Source: an uncultured Paracoccus sp. (lineage in GTDB: Bacteria; Pseudomonadota; Alphaproteobacteria; Rhodobacterales; Rhodobacteraceae). From it: 64,000 bases of DNA. The stretch covers positions 124,001 to 188,000 of the forward strand of contig NZ_CANMEH010000002.1 in NCBI RefSeq assembly GCF_947496875.1, given 5' to 3'. The notes below the pieces were generated by a model. The model did no database searches. It saw only the letters and a list, made by a program, of their open reading frames with translations, and was not told the origin of the DNA. The position numbers were made by a program, and so were the translations under genes. Below are positions 1-12,835 of the stretch, one piece after another. The stretch's first letter is position 1. Each line of letters starts with the position of its first letter.

Positions 1-1896
1 CGCAGAGGCGAGCGCGTCGACGGCAAGCAGCGTCGCGGCCAGGGCGATCAGCCAGCCGCGCAGGTCGGTGCCGGTCGTCTGCCCCGGGTCCTCGACGACC
101 GCCCCCGGCCACTCCGCGCGGACCAGCCCGTGGCCCGCGTTCAGTGCCACGCGCCGTTCACCGGCGACATACAGCCCCGCGGGCACCCCGGGACCTGGTC
201 CCTGGGCCAGATCGTCGGCTGCCACCGGCGTCAGTCCGTCCGCGGGGACGGTCCGTCCGAACCCGTCCAACACCGTTTCCGCCGTCCAGAACGCCTGTTC
301 GCCGTCATCGCCTGCGGGTGCATCGGCGTGGCCGGTGCGCGCGGACTGGACCAGCCGCATCAGCATGTCCACGAACAGACCCGACAGCGGCAGGGTCGAC
401 CAGCCCGGGCTGGCCGCGGTGTGGACCAGCACCACCTGCCCCTGCCCCAGCTCCTCGCGGGTGACCAGCGGCGTGCCGTCGCTGAGCCGCACCAGCGTGC
501 GGGCATCCAGCTGCGGATCGGGATCGGCCATCAGCTGCGCGCGCACCGTCACATCGTCCGAGGGCAGCAGCCCGGCGAACGGACCCTCCGCGTCGAACCG
601 TTCGATCGTCTTCGGTTCGCCCCAGCTCAGCGCCCCCCCGACATCACGGCCGCCCGGGCGCAGCCGGGCCGGCAGCAGCGGGTCGAGGTCCAGGGTTTCG
701 GATGCCGCCATCCGTGGCCCGGCAAAGCGGATCAGCAGCCCGCCTTCCTCGATCCAGCGCGGCAGGGCCGCGTCGGCGAGATCGAGCACTTGGTCGGGCA
801 GGATGATGACGTCCGGTGCCGCCGGGAGTACCTCGGACAGTGTGCCTTCGATCAGGTCGGTCTGCGGGGCCAGCGCACGCCGCAGGTAGTGCGTGGAGGA
901 CAACAGCGCCTGTCCTTCGGTTTCGCGGGCGTCGCCGGCAATTGCGACCTTGCGCCGTCGCACCCGATCGTCGGCCAGCACCACTGCCCCGGCCCCGGGC
1001 TGGTCTTCCAGCACGAAGCGGGTGACCCGGTTGCGCAGTTCGGACGGCAGGTCGATCGGCAGGGTCGCGGTGGCGATCCCGTCTGCCAGGCTTGGCTCGG
1101 GCGGGTCCAGCCGGGCCAGCGTGCGAAACGTTCCCTGCGGGTCCGGGCCGGTCGCCAGCACGGCCGGCAGCGGGCCGCCCGCGGTCGACTGCATCGTAAG
1201 GACCGGAGTGGCGCCGGTGTCGATCCGCAGGCTGCGGACGGCAGATGTCGGCGGCACCACCGTGACGTCGCCGCGGGCAGACAGTGCCGCAAGCCAGTCC
1301 GCGCGCCCGGGGTGGTCCAGCCCGTCACTGAGCCACAGCGTCGAGAAACCCTCCGGCGCCTCCGCCAGGCTGGCGGCCGGGTCCCCGGGATAGCGCGTCT
1401 CCCATGGCTGGGGCTCGGCCGCGCGCAGTCGCGTCACCTGCTCTGCCGCGGCCTGGAACGGCAATGTGGTACCGCGACCGGGCGCGCCGTCGGCCAGCAG
1501 CACGGCGACCGGGCGGGCGGCCGCCGCTGCTGCATCAAGCGCCCCGATCGCCCGCGCCCTCATGGCGGCCCAGCCTGGCGCCGCCGTCCAGCCCGCATCC
1601 ACCACGACCAGCAACGGCGCGCGGCCCGGATCGGCCGGTGCGGGTTTCCACACGGGCCCGGCAAACCCCAGAATTGCCGCCCCAACGGCTGCGAGCCGCA
1701 GGGCGAGCAGCCACCATGGCGTTCGCCGCGCGACCGGCGCCGGGTCGGCCAGGCCGATCAGCAGGACGGTCCCGGGAAAGGTGATCTCTTTCGCCCGGGG
1801 CGGCACAGCGCGCAGCAGCAGCCACAGCAGCGGCAGGGCGATCAGCGCCGTCAGGACCCAGGGCGCGGCAAACCCCAGCGGGCCGAGTGTCAGCAC
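1..1896 (-). CDS. DUF4159/BatA-like N-terminal membrane protein (partial, runs off left edge)
   Basis: Open minus frame from GTG at 1896 to the window edge: MLTLGPLGFAAPWVLTALIALPLLWLLLRAVPPRAKEITFPG...; follows moxR and DUF58 in typical order. Absent from ORF track because it has no stop in the window. Confidence 0.8.
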   Translation of the reverse strand, partial: MLTLGPLGFAAPWVLTALIALPLLWLLLRAVPPRAKEITFPGTVLLIGLADPAPVARRTPWWLLALRLAAVGAAILGFAGPVWKPAPADPGRAPLLVVVDAGWTAAPGWAAMRARAIGALDAAAAAARPVAVLLADGAPGRGTTLPFQAAAEQVTRLRAAEPQPWETRYPGDPAASLAEAPEGFSTLWLSDGLDHPGRADWLAALSARGDVTVVPPTSAVRSLRIDTGATPVLTMQSTAGGPLPAVLATGPDPQGTFRTLARLDPPEPSLADGIATATLPIDLPSELRNRVTRFVLEDQPGAGAVVLADDRVRRRKVAIAGDARETEGQALLSSTHYLRRALAPQTDLIEGTLSEVLPAAPDVIILPDQVLDLADAALPRWIEEGGLLIRFAGPRMAASETLDLDPLLPARLRPGGRDVGGALSWGEPKTIERFDAEGPFAGLLPSDDVTVRAQLMADPDPQLDARTLVRLSDGTPLVTREELGQGQVVLVHTAASPGWSTLPLSGLFVDMLMRLVQSARTGHADAPAGDDGEQAFWTAETVLDGFGRTVPADGLTPVAADDLAQGPGPGVPAGLYVAGERRVALNAGHGLVRAEWPGAVVEDPGQTTGTDLRGWLIALAATLLAVDALASA

Positions 1897-1908
1897 GCGC
1901 CCACCTCG

Positions 1909-2904
1909 TCAGGCCTCTGCCGTGTTCCGGGCAACCGGCCGAATGGGTGCATTCGGATCGCGCCGCTCGGGCCGGTCCTGTGGAGACACGCCCCCCGTCG
2001 TGACCCGGCCCGGCGCCCGGTTGCCCAGGGTGCCGTGCAACCACAGCAGGGCGCCGGTCGCGGCGTTGCCGGTGTCGTGGGTGCCGAACTGCCAGCCCGC
2101 CGTCGCCGCGACCTCGGCCAGCGCCGCGCGCCGGTCGGCCAGGCGCGCCAGATACGCGTCGCGCAACGCAGCGGCGTTTCGGGTTTCGTGCGCCAGCACG
2201 CCGGCCGCGGAGCGGAACCGGACCGCGCCGGCAAAGGGAAAGCCCTCCTCGACCGGATCGAGCACCTGGAGCAGCGAGCCCGTGATCCCCTGCGCGGCAG
2301 CGCGCGCCAGATAGTCGCGCAGCGGCGCCGGGTCATCCAGGAAATCACCAATCAACACCTGCCGGCGAAACGGGCGCAGATCGGCGACGGGGGGAAGGTC
2401 GTCGTCCCCTGTTCCCTGTCCCTGTGACACCAGCAGCTGCGCGATCCGGTCCGCCTGTGCACGGCCGGGCTGCGGCGTGTGACCGGCCAGCCCGACCTTC
2501 TCGCCGCCGCGCAGCAGCACCAGCGCCAGCGCCAGCGCCAGCAGTTCGGCCCGTGCACGTTTCGTGGGACGGGACGGATCGCCGCGCCACGCCATGCCCC
2601 GGCTCGCCGACACCCAGATCATCGCCGTCTGCGCCGTTTCGGATTCCCGCTCGCGCACGAAGGTGGCGTCGGACCGCGCCGACCTGCGCCAGTCGATCTG
2701 GCGCATGGTGTCGCCGGGCGCGGCGGGCCGGTACTGCCAGAAATCCTCGCCGACGCCGGGGCGGCGCAGCCCGTGGACGCCCGGCTGCAAGGCTGCGGCC
2801 AGCCGCTCGGCTGACAGCAGCAGTTCGGGGACCGCAGCGGCCGCCGCCTCCGCCTCGGCGCGCAGCCGCGCGGCGCCGGGTTCCCGGGACACAGCCACGC
2901 TCAT
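1909..2904 (-). CDS. DUF58 domain-containing protein
   Basis: MSVAVSREPGAARLRAEAEAAAAAVPELLLSAERLAAALQPGVHGLRRPGVGEDFWQYRPAAPGDTMRQIDWRRSARSD; typical DUF58 motif; directly downstream of moxR. Confidence 0.88.
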   Translation of the reverse strand: MSVAVSREPGAARLRAEAEAAAAAVPELLLSAERLAAALQPGVHGLRRPGVGEDFWQYRPAAPGDTMRQIDWRRSARSDATFVRERESETAQTAMIWVSASRGMAWRGDPSRPTKRARAELLALALALVLLRGGEKVGLAGHTPQPGRAQADRIAQLLVSQGQGTGDDDLPPVADLRPFRRQVLIGDFLDDPAPLRDYLARAAAQGITGSLLQVLDPVEEGFPFAGAVRFRSAAGVLAHETRNAAALRDAYLARLADRRAALAEVAATAGWQFGTHDTGNAATGALLWLHGTLGNRAPGRVTTGGVSPQDRPERRDPNAPIRPVARNTAEA

Positions 2905-3902
2905 GCAGCCATCTGGCGCTGCCCTGCGGCCAGCCGGGCGATCACGTCGTCCACGCTGTCGCCCCGCGCGCGCGCCGCAAAGGACAGCGCCATGCGATGC
3001 CGAAGAACCGGCGCTGCCATTGCCGCGACATCGTCGAATGTCGGGGCAAGGCGCCCGTTCAGCACCGCGCGGGATCGCACCACCAGCGTCAGCGCCTGCG
3101 CCGCCCGCGGCCCCGGCCCCCACGCCAAAGTGTCGGACAGCCAGCCCGGCGCGTCGCCTGCCCCCGGGCGGGCGGATCGGACCAGGTCCAGGATGGCTTC
3201 CATGACCGTTTCCCCGACCGGCATCCGGCGGATCAGATGCTGGGCCGCGACCAGCCCCGCGGCGTCGAAGACGCCATGCGGCGCGTCCTCCTCGACCCCC
3301 GTGGTCGCCATCAGGATCGCCCGTTCGGTGTCCCGGTCGGGATAGTCGATGTTGATCTGCAGCAGGAACCGGTCCAGCTGCGCCTCGGGCAGCGGATAGG
3401 TTCCTTCCTGCTCGATCGGGTTCTGCGTCGCCAGCACGTGGAACGGTCGCCCGAGCGGTCGGTTCTCGCCGGCGACGGTAACCTCGCGTTCCTGCATCGC
3501 CTGCAGCAGTGCCGACTGGGTGCGGGGACTTGCCCGGTTGATCTCGTCCGCCATCAGCAGCTGCGTGAACACCGGACCCTTGATGAAGCGGAAGGCGCGG
3601 GTGCCGTCCGCCCGCACGTCCAGCACCTCGGACCCCAGGATGTCGGCGGGCATCAGGTCGGGCGTGAACTGGATCCGCGCCGTGTCCAGCCCCAGCACCG
3701 TGCCCAGCGTGTCGACCAGCATCGTCTTGCCGAGGCCGGGCTGACCGACCAGCAGGGCGTTCCCGCCTGCGAGGATCGCCGCCAGCACCTGCTCGACCAC
3801 CGCGTGCTGGCCGACAAAGCGGCGTTCGACGCTGCGCCTGGCCTCGGCCAGCCGGTCGGTCAGCGCCAGAATGTCGCCGACAAGCCTGTCGTCCTCGGCC
3901 AT
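2901..3902 (-). CDS. MoxR-family AAA+ ATPase
   Basis: MAEDDRLVGDILALTDRLAEARRSVERRFVGQ...GGNALLVGQPGLGKTMLVDTLG...LMADEINRASPRTQSALLQAMQE; Walker A/B and MoxR signatures. Confidence 0.92.
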   Translation of the reverse strand: MAEDDRLVGDILALTDRLAEARRSVERRFVGQHAVVEQVLAAILAGGNALLVGQPGLGKTMLVDTLGTVLGLDTARIQFTPDLMPADILGSEVLDVRADGTRAFRFIKGPVFTQLLMADEINRASPRTQSALLQAMQEREVTVAGENRPLGRPFHVLATQNPIEQEGTYPLPEAQLDRFLLQINIDYPDRDTERAILMATTGVEEDAPHGVFDAAGLVAAQHLIRRMPVGETVMEAILDLVRSARPGAGDAPGWLSDTLAWGPGPRAAQALTLVVRSRAVLNGRLAPTFDDVAAMAAPVLRHRMALSFAARARGDSVDDVIARLAAGQRQMAA

Positions 3903-3965
3903 GACAAAGCCCCTGAACTGTTCTATCGACAGCATAGGGACAGCCGCAGGAAGGCTCCACAGCCA

Positions 3966-4502
3966 ATGGCACAGGACAGTGACAAAACCGTGAGTTCTCT
4001 CGCCGCGGCCGCCAGTGAGGCGAGCCGAAAGGGTCCAGCCCCGGTGCATCTGTGGAACCCGGATTACTGCGGCGAAATGGATCTGACCATCCGGGCAGAC
4101 GGAACCTGGGTGCATGAGGGGCGGGTGATCGCCCGGCCCGAGATGGTGCGGCTGTTCGCTTCGGTCCTGAAGCGCGAGGGGGATCGGTTCTTCCTGGTCA
4201 CGCCGGTCGAAAAGCTGGGCATCACGGTCGAGGACGCCCCTTTTCTGGCGATCGATGCCGACATCACGCCGGACAGCATCACCTTTGCCACCAATGTCGG
4301 GGATCGGGTGACCGCCGGTCCCGACAATCCGATCCGCGTCGAAGATCCCGATCGAACGCCGCGCCCCTATGTGCATGTGCGCCGCGGGCTGGATGCGCTG
4401 ATCGACCGCAAGACGTTCTACCGCCTGGTCGAGGCGGCGGAGACCGGGTCAGATGGGCGACTGGTGCTGCGGTCCGCGGGGGCAGAATTCGAACTGGGCT
4501 GA
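3966..4502 (+). CDS. DUF1285 domain-containing protein
   Basis: MAQDSDKTVSSLAAAASEASRKGPAPVHLWNPDYCGEMDLTIRADGTWVHEGRVIARPEMVRLFASVLKREGDRFFLVTPVEK; divergent from moxR. Confidence 0.85.
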   Translation: MAQDSDKTVSSLAAAASEASRKGPAPVHLWNPDYCGEMDLTIRADGTWVHEGRVIARPEMVRLFASVLKREGDRFFLVTPVEKLGITVEDAPFLAIDADITPDSITFATNVGDRVTAGPDNPIRVEDPDRTPRPYVHVRRGLDALIDRKTFYRLVEAAETGSDGRLVLRSAGAEFELG

Positions 4503-4640
4503 TCCCGTCACCGGGTTTGCGCGCCAATCCGACGGTGTTGCTCAGTGGGGTGCGCAGGACCCGCGGCATGCACGACGACGGATCCAAAGCCGCGGTGAAT
4601 GCGGGAAGAAGCGGCTCGAGCTGCCGACTCGTCAAGGCAG

Positions 4641-4666
4641 GGAACCACGCCGCTCGCCGGATTGTT
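4641..4666 (+). promoter_or_regulatory. EcfG-type (general stress response) promoter-like motif GGAAC-N17-TGTT
   Basis: ggaac cacgccgctcgccggat tgtt; 56 nt upstream of the 24-aa ORF at 4723. Confidence 0.55.
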
Positions 4667-4722
4667 GGCCTGACATCCCACGCCGCGCTTTGCCGGCCCA
4701 AGTCACCAGAGGAAACCCTGAC

Positions 4723-4797
4723 ATGAATTCGATCATCTACATCGTCGGCCTGATTGTTGTCGTGCTGTTCATCCTGTCCATGCTGGGCCTGCGCTGA
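4723..4797 (+). CDS. 24-aa single-TM microprotein (paralog of 36534-36608)
   Basis: ATG to TGA: MNSIIYIVGLIVVVLFILSMLGLR; GAGGAAA RBS-like sequence upstream; 19/24 identical to the second copy. Confidence 0.75.
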   Translation: MNSIIYIVGLIVVVLFILSMLGLR

Positions 4798-4873
4798 CGG
4801 TCCGCGCGGCAGGGTCGGTGGATCGCCCGTCACCGAGGCGCGGGCCACCACCGACCGGGATCACCTGACGAAC

Positions 4874-4902
4874 GCCAGCCGGCCGACAGGCTTTCGGCTG
4901 GC
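4874..4902 (+). terminator. Stem-loop downstream of microprotein A
   Basis: GCCAGCCG ... CGGCTGGC inverted repeat, no clear U tract. Confidence 0.35.
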
Positions 4903-4954
4903 ATTCAGCCTGTTGCTGCGCTAACGGGGCCGCGCAACTCTGGAAGGCGCCCCC

Positions 4955-6775
4955 ATGGACATCCGCAACATCGCCATCATCGCCCATGTGGACCATGGCA
5001 AGACCACGCTCGTGGATCAGCTGCTCAAGCAGTCCGGCAGCTTCCGCGAGAACCAGGCCGTGGCCGAGCGGGCAATGGATTCCAACGACATCGAACGTGA
5101 GCGCGGGATCACGATCCTGGCCAAGGCCACGTCGGTCGAGTGGAAGGGCACCCGCATCAACATCGTCGACACCCCTGGCCACGCCGATTTCGGCGGCGAG
5201 GTGGAGCGGATCCTGTCGATGGTGGATGGCGTCTGCCTGCTCGTCGACGCGGCCGAAGGGCCGATGCCGCAGACCAAGTTCGTGACGTCCAAGGCCCTGG
5301 CACTGGGGCTGAAGCCGATCGTCGTTCTGAACAAGGTGGACAAGCCCGCGGCCGAACCCGACCAGACCCTGAACGAGGTCTTCGACCTGTTTGCCAATCT
5401 GGGTGCAACGGACGAGCAGCTGGATTTCCCGCATGTCTATGCGTCGGGGATCGGCGGCTGGGCCGACGAGGTGCTGGATGGCCCCCGCAAGGACCTGTCG
5501 GCGCTGTTCGACCTGATCCTGCGCCACGTCCCGCCGCCCGCGCAGCTGACTCAGCAGGACCAACCGTTCCGCATGCTGGCCACCACGCTTGGCGCCGACC
5601 CGTTCATCGGCCGGATCCTGACCGGTCGGATCGAGGCCGGTACCGTGCGCGCGGGCGACACGCTGAAGGCGCTGTCGCGTGAAGGCGAACGAATCGAGCA
5701 GTTCCGCGTCTCCAAGGTCCTGGCGTTCCGCGGCCTGACCCAGACCACGATCGACTCGGCCGGGGCCGGCGACATCGTGACGCTGGCGGGGATGAGCAAG
5801 GCGACGGTGGCCGATACGCTGTGCGCCCCCGAGGTCGATGCGCCGTTGCAGGCCAAGCCGATCGATCCGCCCACGATCAGCGTGACCTTCGGCATCAACG
5901 ACAGCCCGCTAGCCGGGCGGGACGGCACCAAGGTCCAGTCCCGGGTCATTCGCGAACGGCTGATGCGCGAAGCGGAAACCAACGTGGCGATCCGGGTCGA
6001 GGACACGCCGGGCGGCGACGCCTTCGTGGTGTCGGGCCGGGGCGAACTGCAGATGGGCGTGCTGATCGAGAACATGCGCCGAGAGGGCTTCGAACTTTCG
6101 ATCAGCCGTCCGCGGGTGATCTTCCGCGAGGAGAATGGCGAAAGGCTCGAGCCGATCGAAGAGGTCATCATCGACGTCGATGACGACTATACCGGTGCCG
6201 TCATCGACAAGCTGACCGGCGCACGCCGCGGTGATCTGGTCGAGATGCGTCCGGCCGGTCACGGCAAGACGCGGCTGGTCGCCCATGTCCCGTCGCGCGG
6301 GCTGATCGGCTATCAGGGCGAGTTCATGACGGATACCCGCGGCAACGGGGTGCTGAACCGCATCTTCCACGACTGGGCCCCCTACAAGGGCCCGATCGCC
6401 GGACGCCGTCAGGGTGTACTGATCTCGATGGAGGATGGCGTGTCCGTCGCCTATGCGCTGTGGAACCTGGAAGAGCGCGGCAAGCTGTTCATCGGCGCGC
6501 AGGAGCAGGTCTATCAGGGCATGATCATCGGCGAGCATTCCCGCGACAACGACCTGGAAGTGAACCCGCTGAAAGGCAAGAAGCTGACCAACGTGCGCGC
6601 CTCGGGCACGGACGAGGCGGTGCGCCTGACCACCCCGGTTAGGATGAGCCTCGAGGAAGCGATCGCCTATATCGACGACGACGAGCTGGTCGAGGTCACG
6701 CCCAAGGCGATCCGGCTGCGCAAGCGGCATCTGGACCCGCATGAGCGCAAGCGACAGGCCCGCGCCGACGCCTGA
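4955..6775 (+). CDS. typA: Translational GTPase TypA/BipA
   Basis: [28 protein letters not shown]...[15 protein letters not shown]...[16 protein letters not shown]; classic TypA. Confidence 0.97.
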   Translation: MDIRNIAIIAHVDHGKTTLVDQLLKQSGSFRENQAVAERAMDSNDIERERGITILAKATSVEWKGTRINIVDTPGHADFGGEVERILSMVDGVCLLVDAAEGPMPQTKFVTSKALALGLKPIVVLNKVDKPAAEPDQTLNEVFDLFANLGATDEQLDFPHVYASGIGGWADEVLDGPRKDLSALFDLILRHVPPPAQLTQQDQPFRMLATTLGADPFIGRILTGRIEAGTVRAGDTLKALSREGERIEQFRVSKVLAFRGLTQTTIDSAGAGDIVTLAGMSKATVADTLCAPEVDAPLQAKPIDPPTISVTFGINDSPLAGRDGTKVQSRVIRERLMREAETNVAIRVEDTPGGDAFVVSGRGELQMGVLIENMRREGFELSISRPRVIFREENGERLEPIEEVIIDVDDDYTGAVIDKLTGARRGDLVEMRPAGHGKTRLVAHVPSRGLIGYQGEFMTDTRGNGVLNRIFHDWAPYKGPIAGRRQGVLISMEDGVSVAYALWNLEERGKLFIGAQEQVYQGMIIGEHSRDNDLEVNPLKGKKLTNVRASGTDEAVRLTTPVRMSLEEAIAYIDDDELVEVTPKAIRLRKRHLDPHERKRQARADA

Positions 6776-6846
6776 ACCCGGGGTGCGGGCCTGCCCGGCG
6801 GGTCCTGCAGGGTCTATGATTCCGCCGGACCCGCGCGCATCCTGAA

Positions 6847-6869
6847 CGCAACCGCCTCTGGCGGTTGCG
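6847..6869. terminator. Stem-loop between convergent typA and purU
   Basis: CGCAACCGCC-TCT-GGCGGTTGCG perfect 10-bp stem. Confidence 0.6.
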
Positions 6870-6877
6870 GCGCCTGT

Positions 6878-7762
6878 TCAACCCATTCGTTCTGACGCGT
6901 AGCCGCCGGGGCTGGCCGGAAAGACGACGGTCTTGTTGCCGTTGGAAAAGACCCGGTGATGGATATGGGCGTGAATGGCGCGGGCCAGCACCTGCGCCTC
7001 GACGTCGCGGCCAAGGCTGACATAGTCAGCGGGTGACTGCGCGTGGGTCACGCGCACGGTGTCCTGCTCGATGATCGGGCCCTCGTCGAGATCCGCGGTG
7101 ACGTAATGCGCGGTGGCACCGATCAGCTTGACCCCGCGTTCATAGGCCTGCCGATAGGGGTTTGCCCCCTTGAAGCTGGGCAGGAAGGAGTGGTGGATGT
7201 TGATGATCCGGCCGGCCATGCGGCTGCAGAACTGGTCGGACAGCACCTGCATGTAACGCGCCAGCACCACCAGCTCGGCGCCGCTTTCCTCAACGAGGTC
7301 CAGCAGCCGCGCCTCTGCTGCTTCCTTCGTCTCGGGCGTGACCCGGATGTAGTGGAACGGGATGTCGGCATTCACCACCACCTTCTGGTAGGTCAGGTGG
7401 TTCGACACGACGCCGACGATGTCGATCGGCAGCGCCCCGATCCGCCACCGATACAGCAGGTCGTTCAGACAATGGCCGAAGTTCGATACCATCAGCAGCA
7501 CGCGCATCCTGTGGCGGGCCTCATGGAATTCGGCGGCCATCCCGAACTCGTCGGCGACCGACGCGAACGCCGCACGCAGCTGGTCCGCGGTCTCGCCCAG
7601 TTCGGACCGGAAGCTGACGCGCATGAAGAAGCGGCCGTTCTGCTGGTCGTCGAACTGCGCCGAATCCGTGATGTTGCAGCCATGCTGCGCCAGAAAACCG
7701 GCAACCGCCGCAACGATGCCGCGGCGGGTCGGACAGGCGACGGTCAGAACGAGGTCGGTCAT
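6878..7762 (-). CDS. purU: Formyltetrahydrofolate deformylase
   Basis: ACT-like N-terminus MTDLVLTVACPTRRGIVAAVAGFLAQHGCNITDSAQF plus formyltransferase domain (INIHHSFLPSFKGANPYRQAYERGVKLIGATAHYVTADLDEGPIIEQD). Confidence 0.96.
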   Translation of the reverse strand: MTDLVLTVACPTRRGIVAAVAGFLAQHGCNITDSAQFDDQQNGRFFMRVSFRSELGETADQLRAAFASVADEFGMAAEFHEARHRMRVLLMVSNFGHCLNDLLYRWRIGALPIDIVGVVSNHLTYQKVVVNADIPFHYIRVTPETKEAAEARLLDLVEESGAELVVLARYMQVLSDQFCSRMAGRIINIHHSFLPSFKGANPYRQAYERGVKLIGATAHYVTADLDEGPIIEQDTVRVTHAQSPADYVSLGRDVEAQVLARAIHAHIHHRVFSNGNKTVVFPASPGGYASERMG

Positions 7763-7815
7763 GGCAGGTCCACCGCCTGATGCAGAAGGGCTGTGCTGCA
7801 GACTCGCCGCCGCGG

Positions 7816-9742
<1,927 letters not shown>

Positions 9743-9746
<4 letters not shown>

Positions 9747-10006
9747 CCCTTCGCGGCCACGAGCTTTGCCACTGCCGAGCTAATCGACCCGACCGACCTC
9801 AGGTCGAAGTCCGACTGTACGGGTTCATTGACATTGTAGGGGATCGAGATGTCGAAGGCTTCCTCGATGGCAAACAGCGCCTCGACCATCCCGAGACTGT
9901 CGATCCCCAGATCGGTGGGGCTCATCTCCGCATGTATCTGGCCCGGCTCGAGCATCGCCTGTTCCGCGATGATCGTCACGATCCGGTCATGGACGTCCAG
10001 TGCCAT
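9743..10006 (-). CDS. Acyl carrier protein
   Basis: MALDVHDRIVTIIAEQAMLEPGQIHAEMSPTDLGIDSLGMVEALFAIEEAFDISIP; LGIDSLGMVE phosphopantetheine site; overlaps ketosynthase start by 4 nt. Confidence 0.93.
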
Positions 10007-10016
10007 CTGACAACCC

Positions 10017-11117
10017 TCATTTCCCGTCGGTCAGTGTTGCGACCGTTTTCTGAAGTTCGGCCACCTGCCTGGCCAGTCGCGGCAGTCGACGGGTCGCCTT
10101 CTGGATTTCCACCTGCGTGTCCATCCGGGTCGCGGGCGACCCCAGCACCACGCGGCCGGCCGGAACGTTGGTAAAGATCTTGCTGGCGCCACCTGCGATC
10201 ACGTCGTCGCCGACGAAGATGTTGTCGCTGACGCCGCACTGGCCACCCAGCACCACCCGGTCGCCGATGCGGGACGATCCGGCGATGCCCACCTGCCCGG
10301 CCATCAGCACATCGGCGCCGATCTGCACGTTGTGTCCGACATGCACCTGGTTGTCGAGCTTGCTACCCGACCCGATCGAGGTGGCGCGGATCGTGCCGCG
10401 GTCGATCGTCGCGTTCGCGCCGATCTCGACGTCATCGCCGATCTCGACCCCGCCCAGCGAATGGATCCGGACCCAGTGCTGGGATCTCGCCTCGCCCCTG
10501 CTGCCGAGCGTCCTGCGGATTTCCTCGACCCCCGACTCCTCGGGTGTGACAAAGGAAAACCCGTCGCTGCCGATCACCGCACCAGGCTGCACGATCAGCC
10601 GATCGCCGGCGGTGACGTGATGGCCGATGCGGACCCCCGCCCCGATCAGCGCGTCGTCCCCGATCACCGTCCCGCGGCTGACGGACACATGCGCGCCTAT
10701 CCGGGCACCCCGGCCGATGCGCACCCCGGCGCCGATCACCGCAAAGGGCCCGATCGAGACAGGATCGTTGATCTCCGCATCGGGCGCGATGATCGCCGAC
10801 GGATGGATCCCCGGCCAGGCATCGGGGCCCTGGTCGAACGTCCGGGTCAGACCCGCCATCGCCAGCCGGGGGCGATTGACCAGAACCGCTGCGGTCAGCC
10901 CGTAGGCGTCGGGGTCCATTCCCTGGGCGAGCAGCGCGATGCTGCCGGGCCGCAGGGCCTGCGCATATTTCGGCGCCATGGCCAGCGCAATGCGTCCGGT
11001 GCCGCCCTCGACCGGCTCCACCTCGGACGGTTCGCCCGCGCCGGTGATGCGGATCGCAGCATCGCCCCAGGGCTGCGCGTCAAGCGCACGGGCCAGTTCG
11101 GCCAGGGTCACGGTCAT
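10017..11117 (-). CDS. lpxD: UDP-3-O-(3-hydroxyacyl)glucosamine N-acyltransferase LpxD-like
   Basis: N-terminal LpxD domain followed by left-handed beta-helix hexapeptide repeats ([40 protein letters not shown]). Confidence 0.88.
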   Translation of the reverse strand: MTVTLAELARALDAQPWGDAAIRITGAGEPSEVEPVEGGTGRIALAMAPKYAQALRPGSIALLAQGMDPDAYGLTAAVLVNRPRLAMAGLTRTFDQGPDAWPGIHPSAIIAPDAEINDPVSIGPFAVIGAGVRIGRGARIGAHVSVSRGTVIGDDALIGAGVRIGHHVTAGDRLIVQPGAVIGSDGFSFVTPEESGVEEIRRTLGSRGEARSQHWVRIHSLGGVEIGDDVEIGANATIDRGTIRATSIGSGSKLDNQVHVGHNVQIGADVLMAGQVGIAGSSRIGDRVVLGGQCGVSDNIFVGDDVIAGGASKIFTNVPAGRVVLGSPATRMDTQVEIQKATRRLPRLARQVAELQKTVATLTDGK

Positions 11118-11140
11118 CCGGATTCCTTTCGCCCGCGGTG

Positions 11141-12835
11141 TTAACCGCCGCCGTCACCGGTTTCCAGTCCGGCCTCCTGCAGCGCCTCCCACAGGCGCGC
11201 GTCCCGGCCGTAGATGTCCGGATAGCTGCGGATGCTTCCGTCATCGTCGGGAAAGCTGGTGAAGTACACGAGATGCACCGGGATCGTGGGCTCCAGCGGC
11301 AGCCAGCGCTCCCGTCCGGAGCGCAATGCGGTGGCGTAGGTCGCCGTCGGATCGGCCACCTGTCCGCGCAGCAATTCATAGGCAAGCTCCTGCGGCCGTC
11401 CGACCCGCACGCAACCATGTGAAAAGGTGCGGCGGCGTTCGGAAAACAGCCCCTTGGTCGGGGTGTCGTGCAGATAAATGTTCCAGGGATTGGGGAAGAT
11501 GAACTTCACCTCACCCAGCGCATTGTCGTCGCCGGGCTTCTGCCGCATGCGATAAGGAAAACTGCGCGGGGTGTACTTGGCAAAGTCGATCTGGTCGCGC
11601 GGGATAACCCTTCCGCGCTGGTCCACGACGTCCAGATGACCCACTGAATGGCGGTTCTGCTGCAGCCGGGGCAGGTATTCAGCGATGGTGATCGATCGGG
11701 GAACGTTCCAGGCGGGATTGACCACCAGGTATTCCATCTGGTCGGAAAACTCGGGCGTGCGCAGATTCGGGTCGGTCTTGCCGATCACCACGCGGGTTTC
11801 GAAGATGGTCTGCCCGTGCTCGACCACCCGGGCGGTGAACTCCGGCAGGTTGACCCACACATGGCGGGCCGACAGGTCGTGGCTACCCATCCATCGCATC
11901 CGCTCCAAGGCGATCAGCAGCGCCTTTCGCCGCGTCTCGTCCCCGTGGTTCAGCTGTGCGATGGTCTGCGGCCCCGCGATCCCGTCGGGCTGCAAACCTG
12001 CCCTATCCTGAAACTGCCGGACGGCGGCGGACAGCGGCTCGTCGAAAATCTCGCCGTCGCCCGCCGACAAGCCCAGCGCCGCCAGACGTCCGCGCAAAGC
12101 CACGATCGCCGGGCCCCGGTCCCCGGGTCTCCACAAGCCAGCGGGAACTGGCGGCGTGCCGGGCGCGGGCAGTTCGTCCTGCAGTTCCGCCAGCGCAGCC
12201 TGCAGCGCACGATAGCGAGGATCACGCGGCTCGATCAGCCGCAACGCCTCTGCGGGATCGTTCGAGCCGGCGAACGTCGCCAGCACCTCGTCCAGGGGCG
12301 GCCGCCGCACGTCGCGGTGTATCCCGCTGTCGACGCGGTCCGGCTGGACGATCCCGCCGGTCACATCGTTGACCCATCGGGCGAACGTCATGGCAAAGGC
12401 AAGCTCGGCGTCCGCTCCGCTCGCGCCAGCCTGGTGGACGCGCTCCAGATCCGGACCGCGGTAGCGCGCAGGCGGCAGACCGTGGATCGATGCGCGCTCG
12501 ATCGCGGCCAGCAGTGCGATGCGTCGGGCGGCGCCGGCGGCTCCCGAGAACACGGGGTCGAGGTTGCGGCCGCCATAGAACGCCGCCAGTCCGGGTTCGA
12601 TTGCGATCGCCTCGGCAAAGGCCCATTCGGCTGACGAGAACTCGATTCGCGGCGCCGGCGCCGCGGCCGCCTGTCCGGCGCCACTCAACCAGCAGGCGAA
12701 CAGCGCTGCGGCGGTTATCACCCCGAAATCAGGGCGAACATGTCTGCGCTGGAAGCTTGGCACGGATCGGCCTCGTGTGAATAGTCGCTGTTCACCCAAC
12801 GTTACACGGAGCCTCGTTTCCGAAAGGTTCCGCAT
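11141..12835 (-). CDS. L,D-transpeptidase family protein (YcbB/LdtD-like) with peptidoglycan-binding domain
   Basis: YkuD catalytic motif [25 protein letters not shown]-binding domain [24 protein letters not shown]...[21 protein letters not shown]. Start may be internal. Confidence 0.9.
   Translation of the reverse strand: MRNLSETRLRVTLGEQRLFTRGRSVPSFQRRHVRPDFGVITAAALFACWLSGAGQAAAAPAPRIEFSSAEWAFAEAIAIEPGLAAFYGGRNLDPVFSGAAGAARRIALLAAIERASIHGLPPARYRGPDLERVHQAGASGADAELAFAMTFARWVNDVTGGIVQPDRVDSGIHRDVRRPPLDEVLATFAGSNDPAEALRLIEPRDPRYRALQAALAELQDELPAPGTPPVPAGLWRPGDRGPAIVALRGRLAALGLSAGDGEIFDEPLSAAVRQFQDRAGLQPDGIAGPQTIAQLNHGDETRRKALLIALERMRWMGSHDLSARHVWVNLPEFTARVVEHGQTIFETRVVIGKTDPNLRTPEFSDQMEYLVVNPAWNVPRSITIAEYLPRLQQNRHSVGHLDVVDQRGRVIPRDQIDFAKYTPRSFPYRMRQKPGDDNALGEVKFIFPNPWNIYLHDTPTKGLFSERRRTFSHGCVRVGRPQELAYELLRGQVADPTATYATALRSGRERWLPLEPTIPVHLVYFTSFPDDDGSIRSYPDIYGRDARLWEALQEAGLETGDGGG

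Noticed and set aside
130-2427. 765-aa plus-strand ORF
   Set aside because: Shadow ORF antisense to DUF58/DUF4159 genes; Arg/Gln/Gly/His-rich composition typical of the high-GC opposite frame.
4911-4926. Possible third remnant of the microprotein C-terminus (ctgttgctgcgctaacgg)
   Set aside because: Only a few codons (LLLR*) match and the upstream frame shows no similarity; likely chance.
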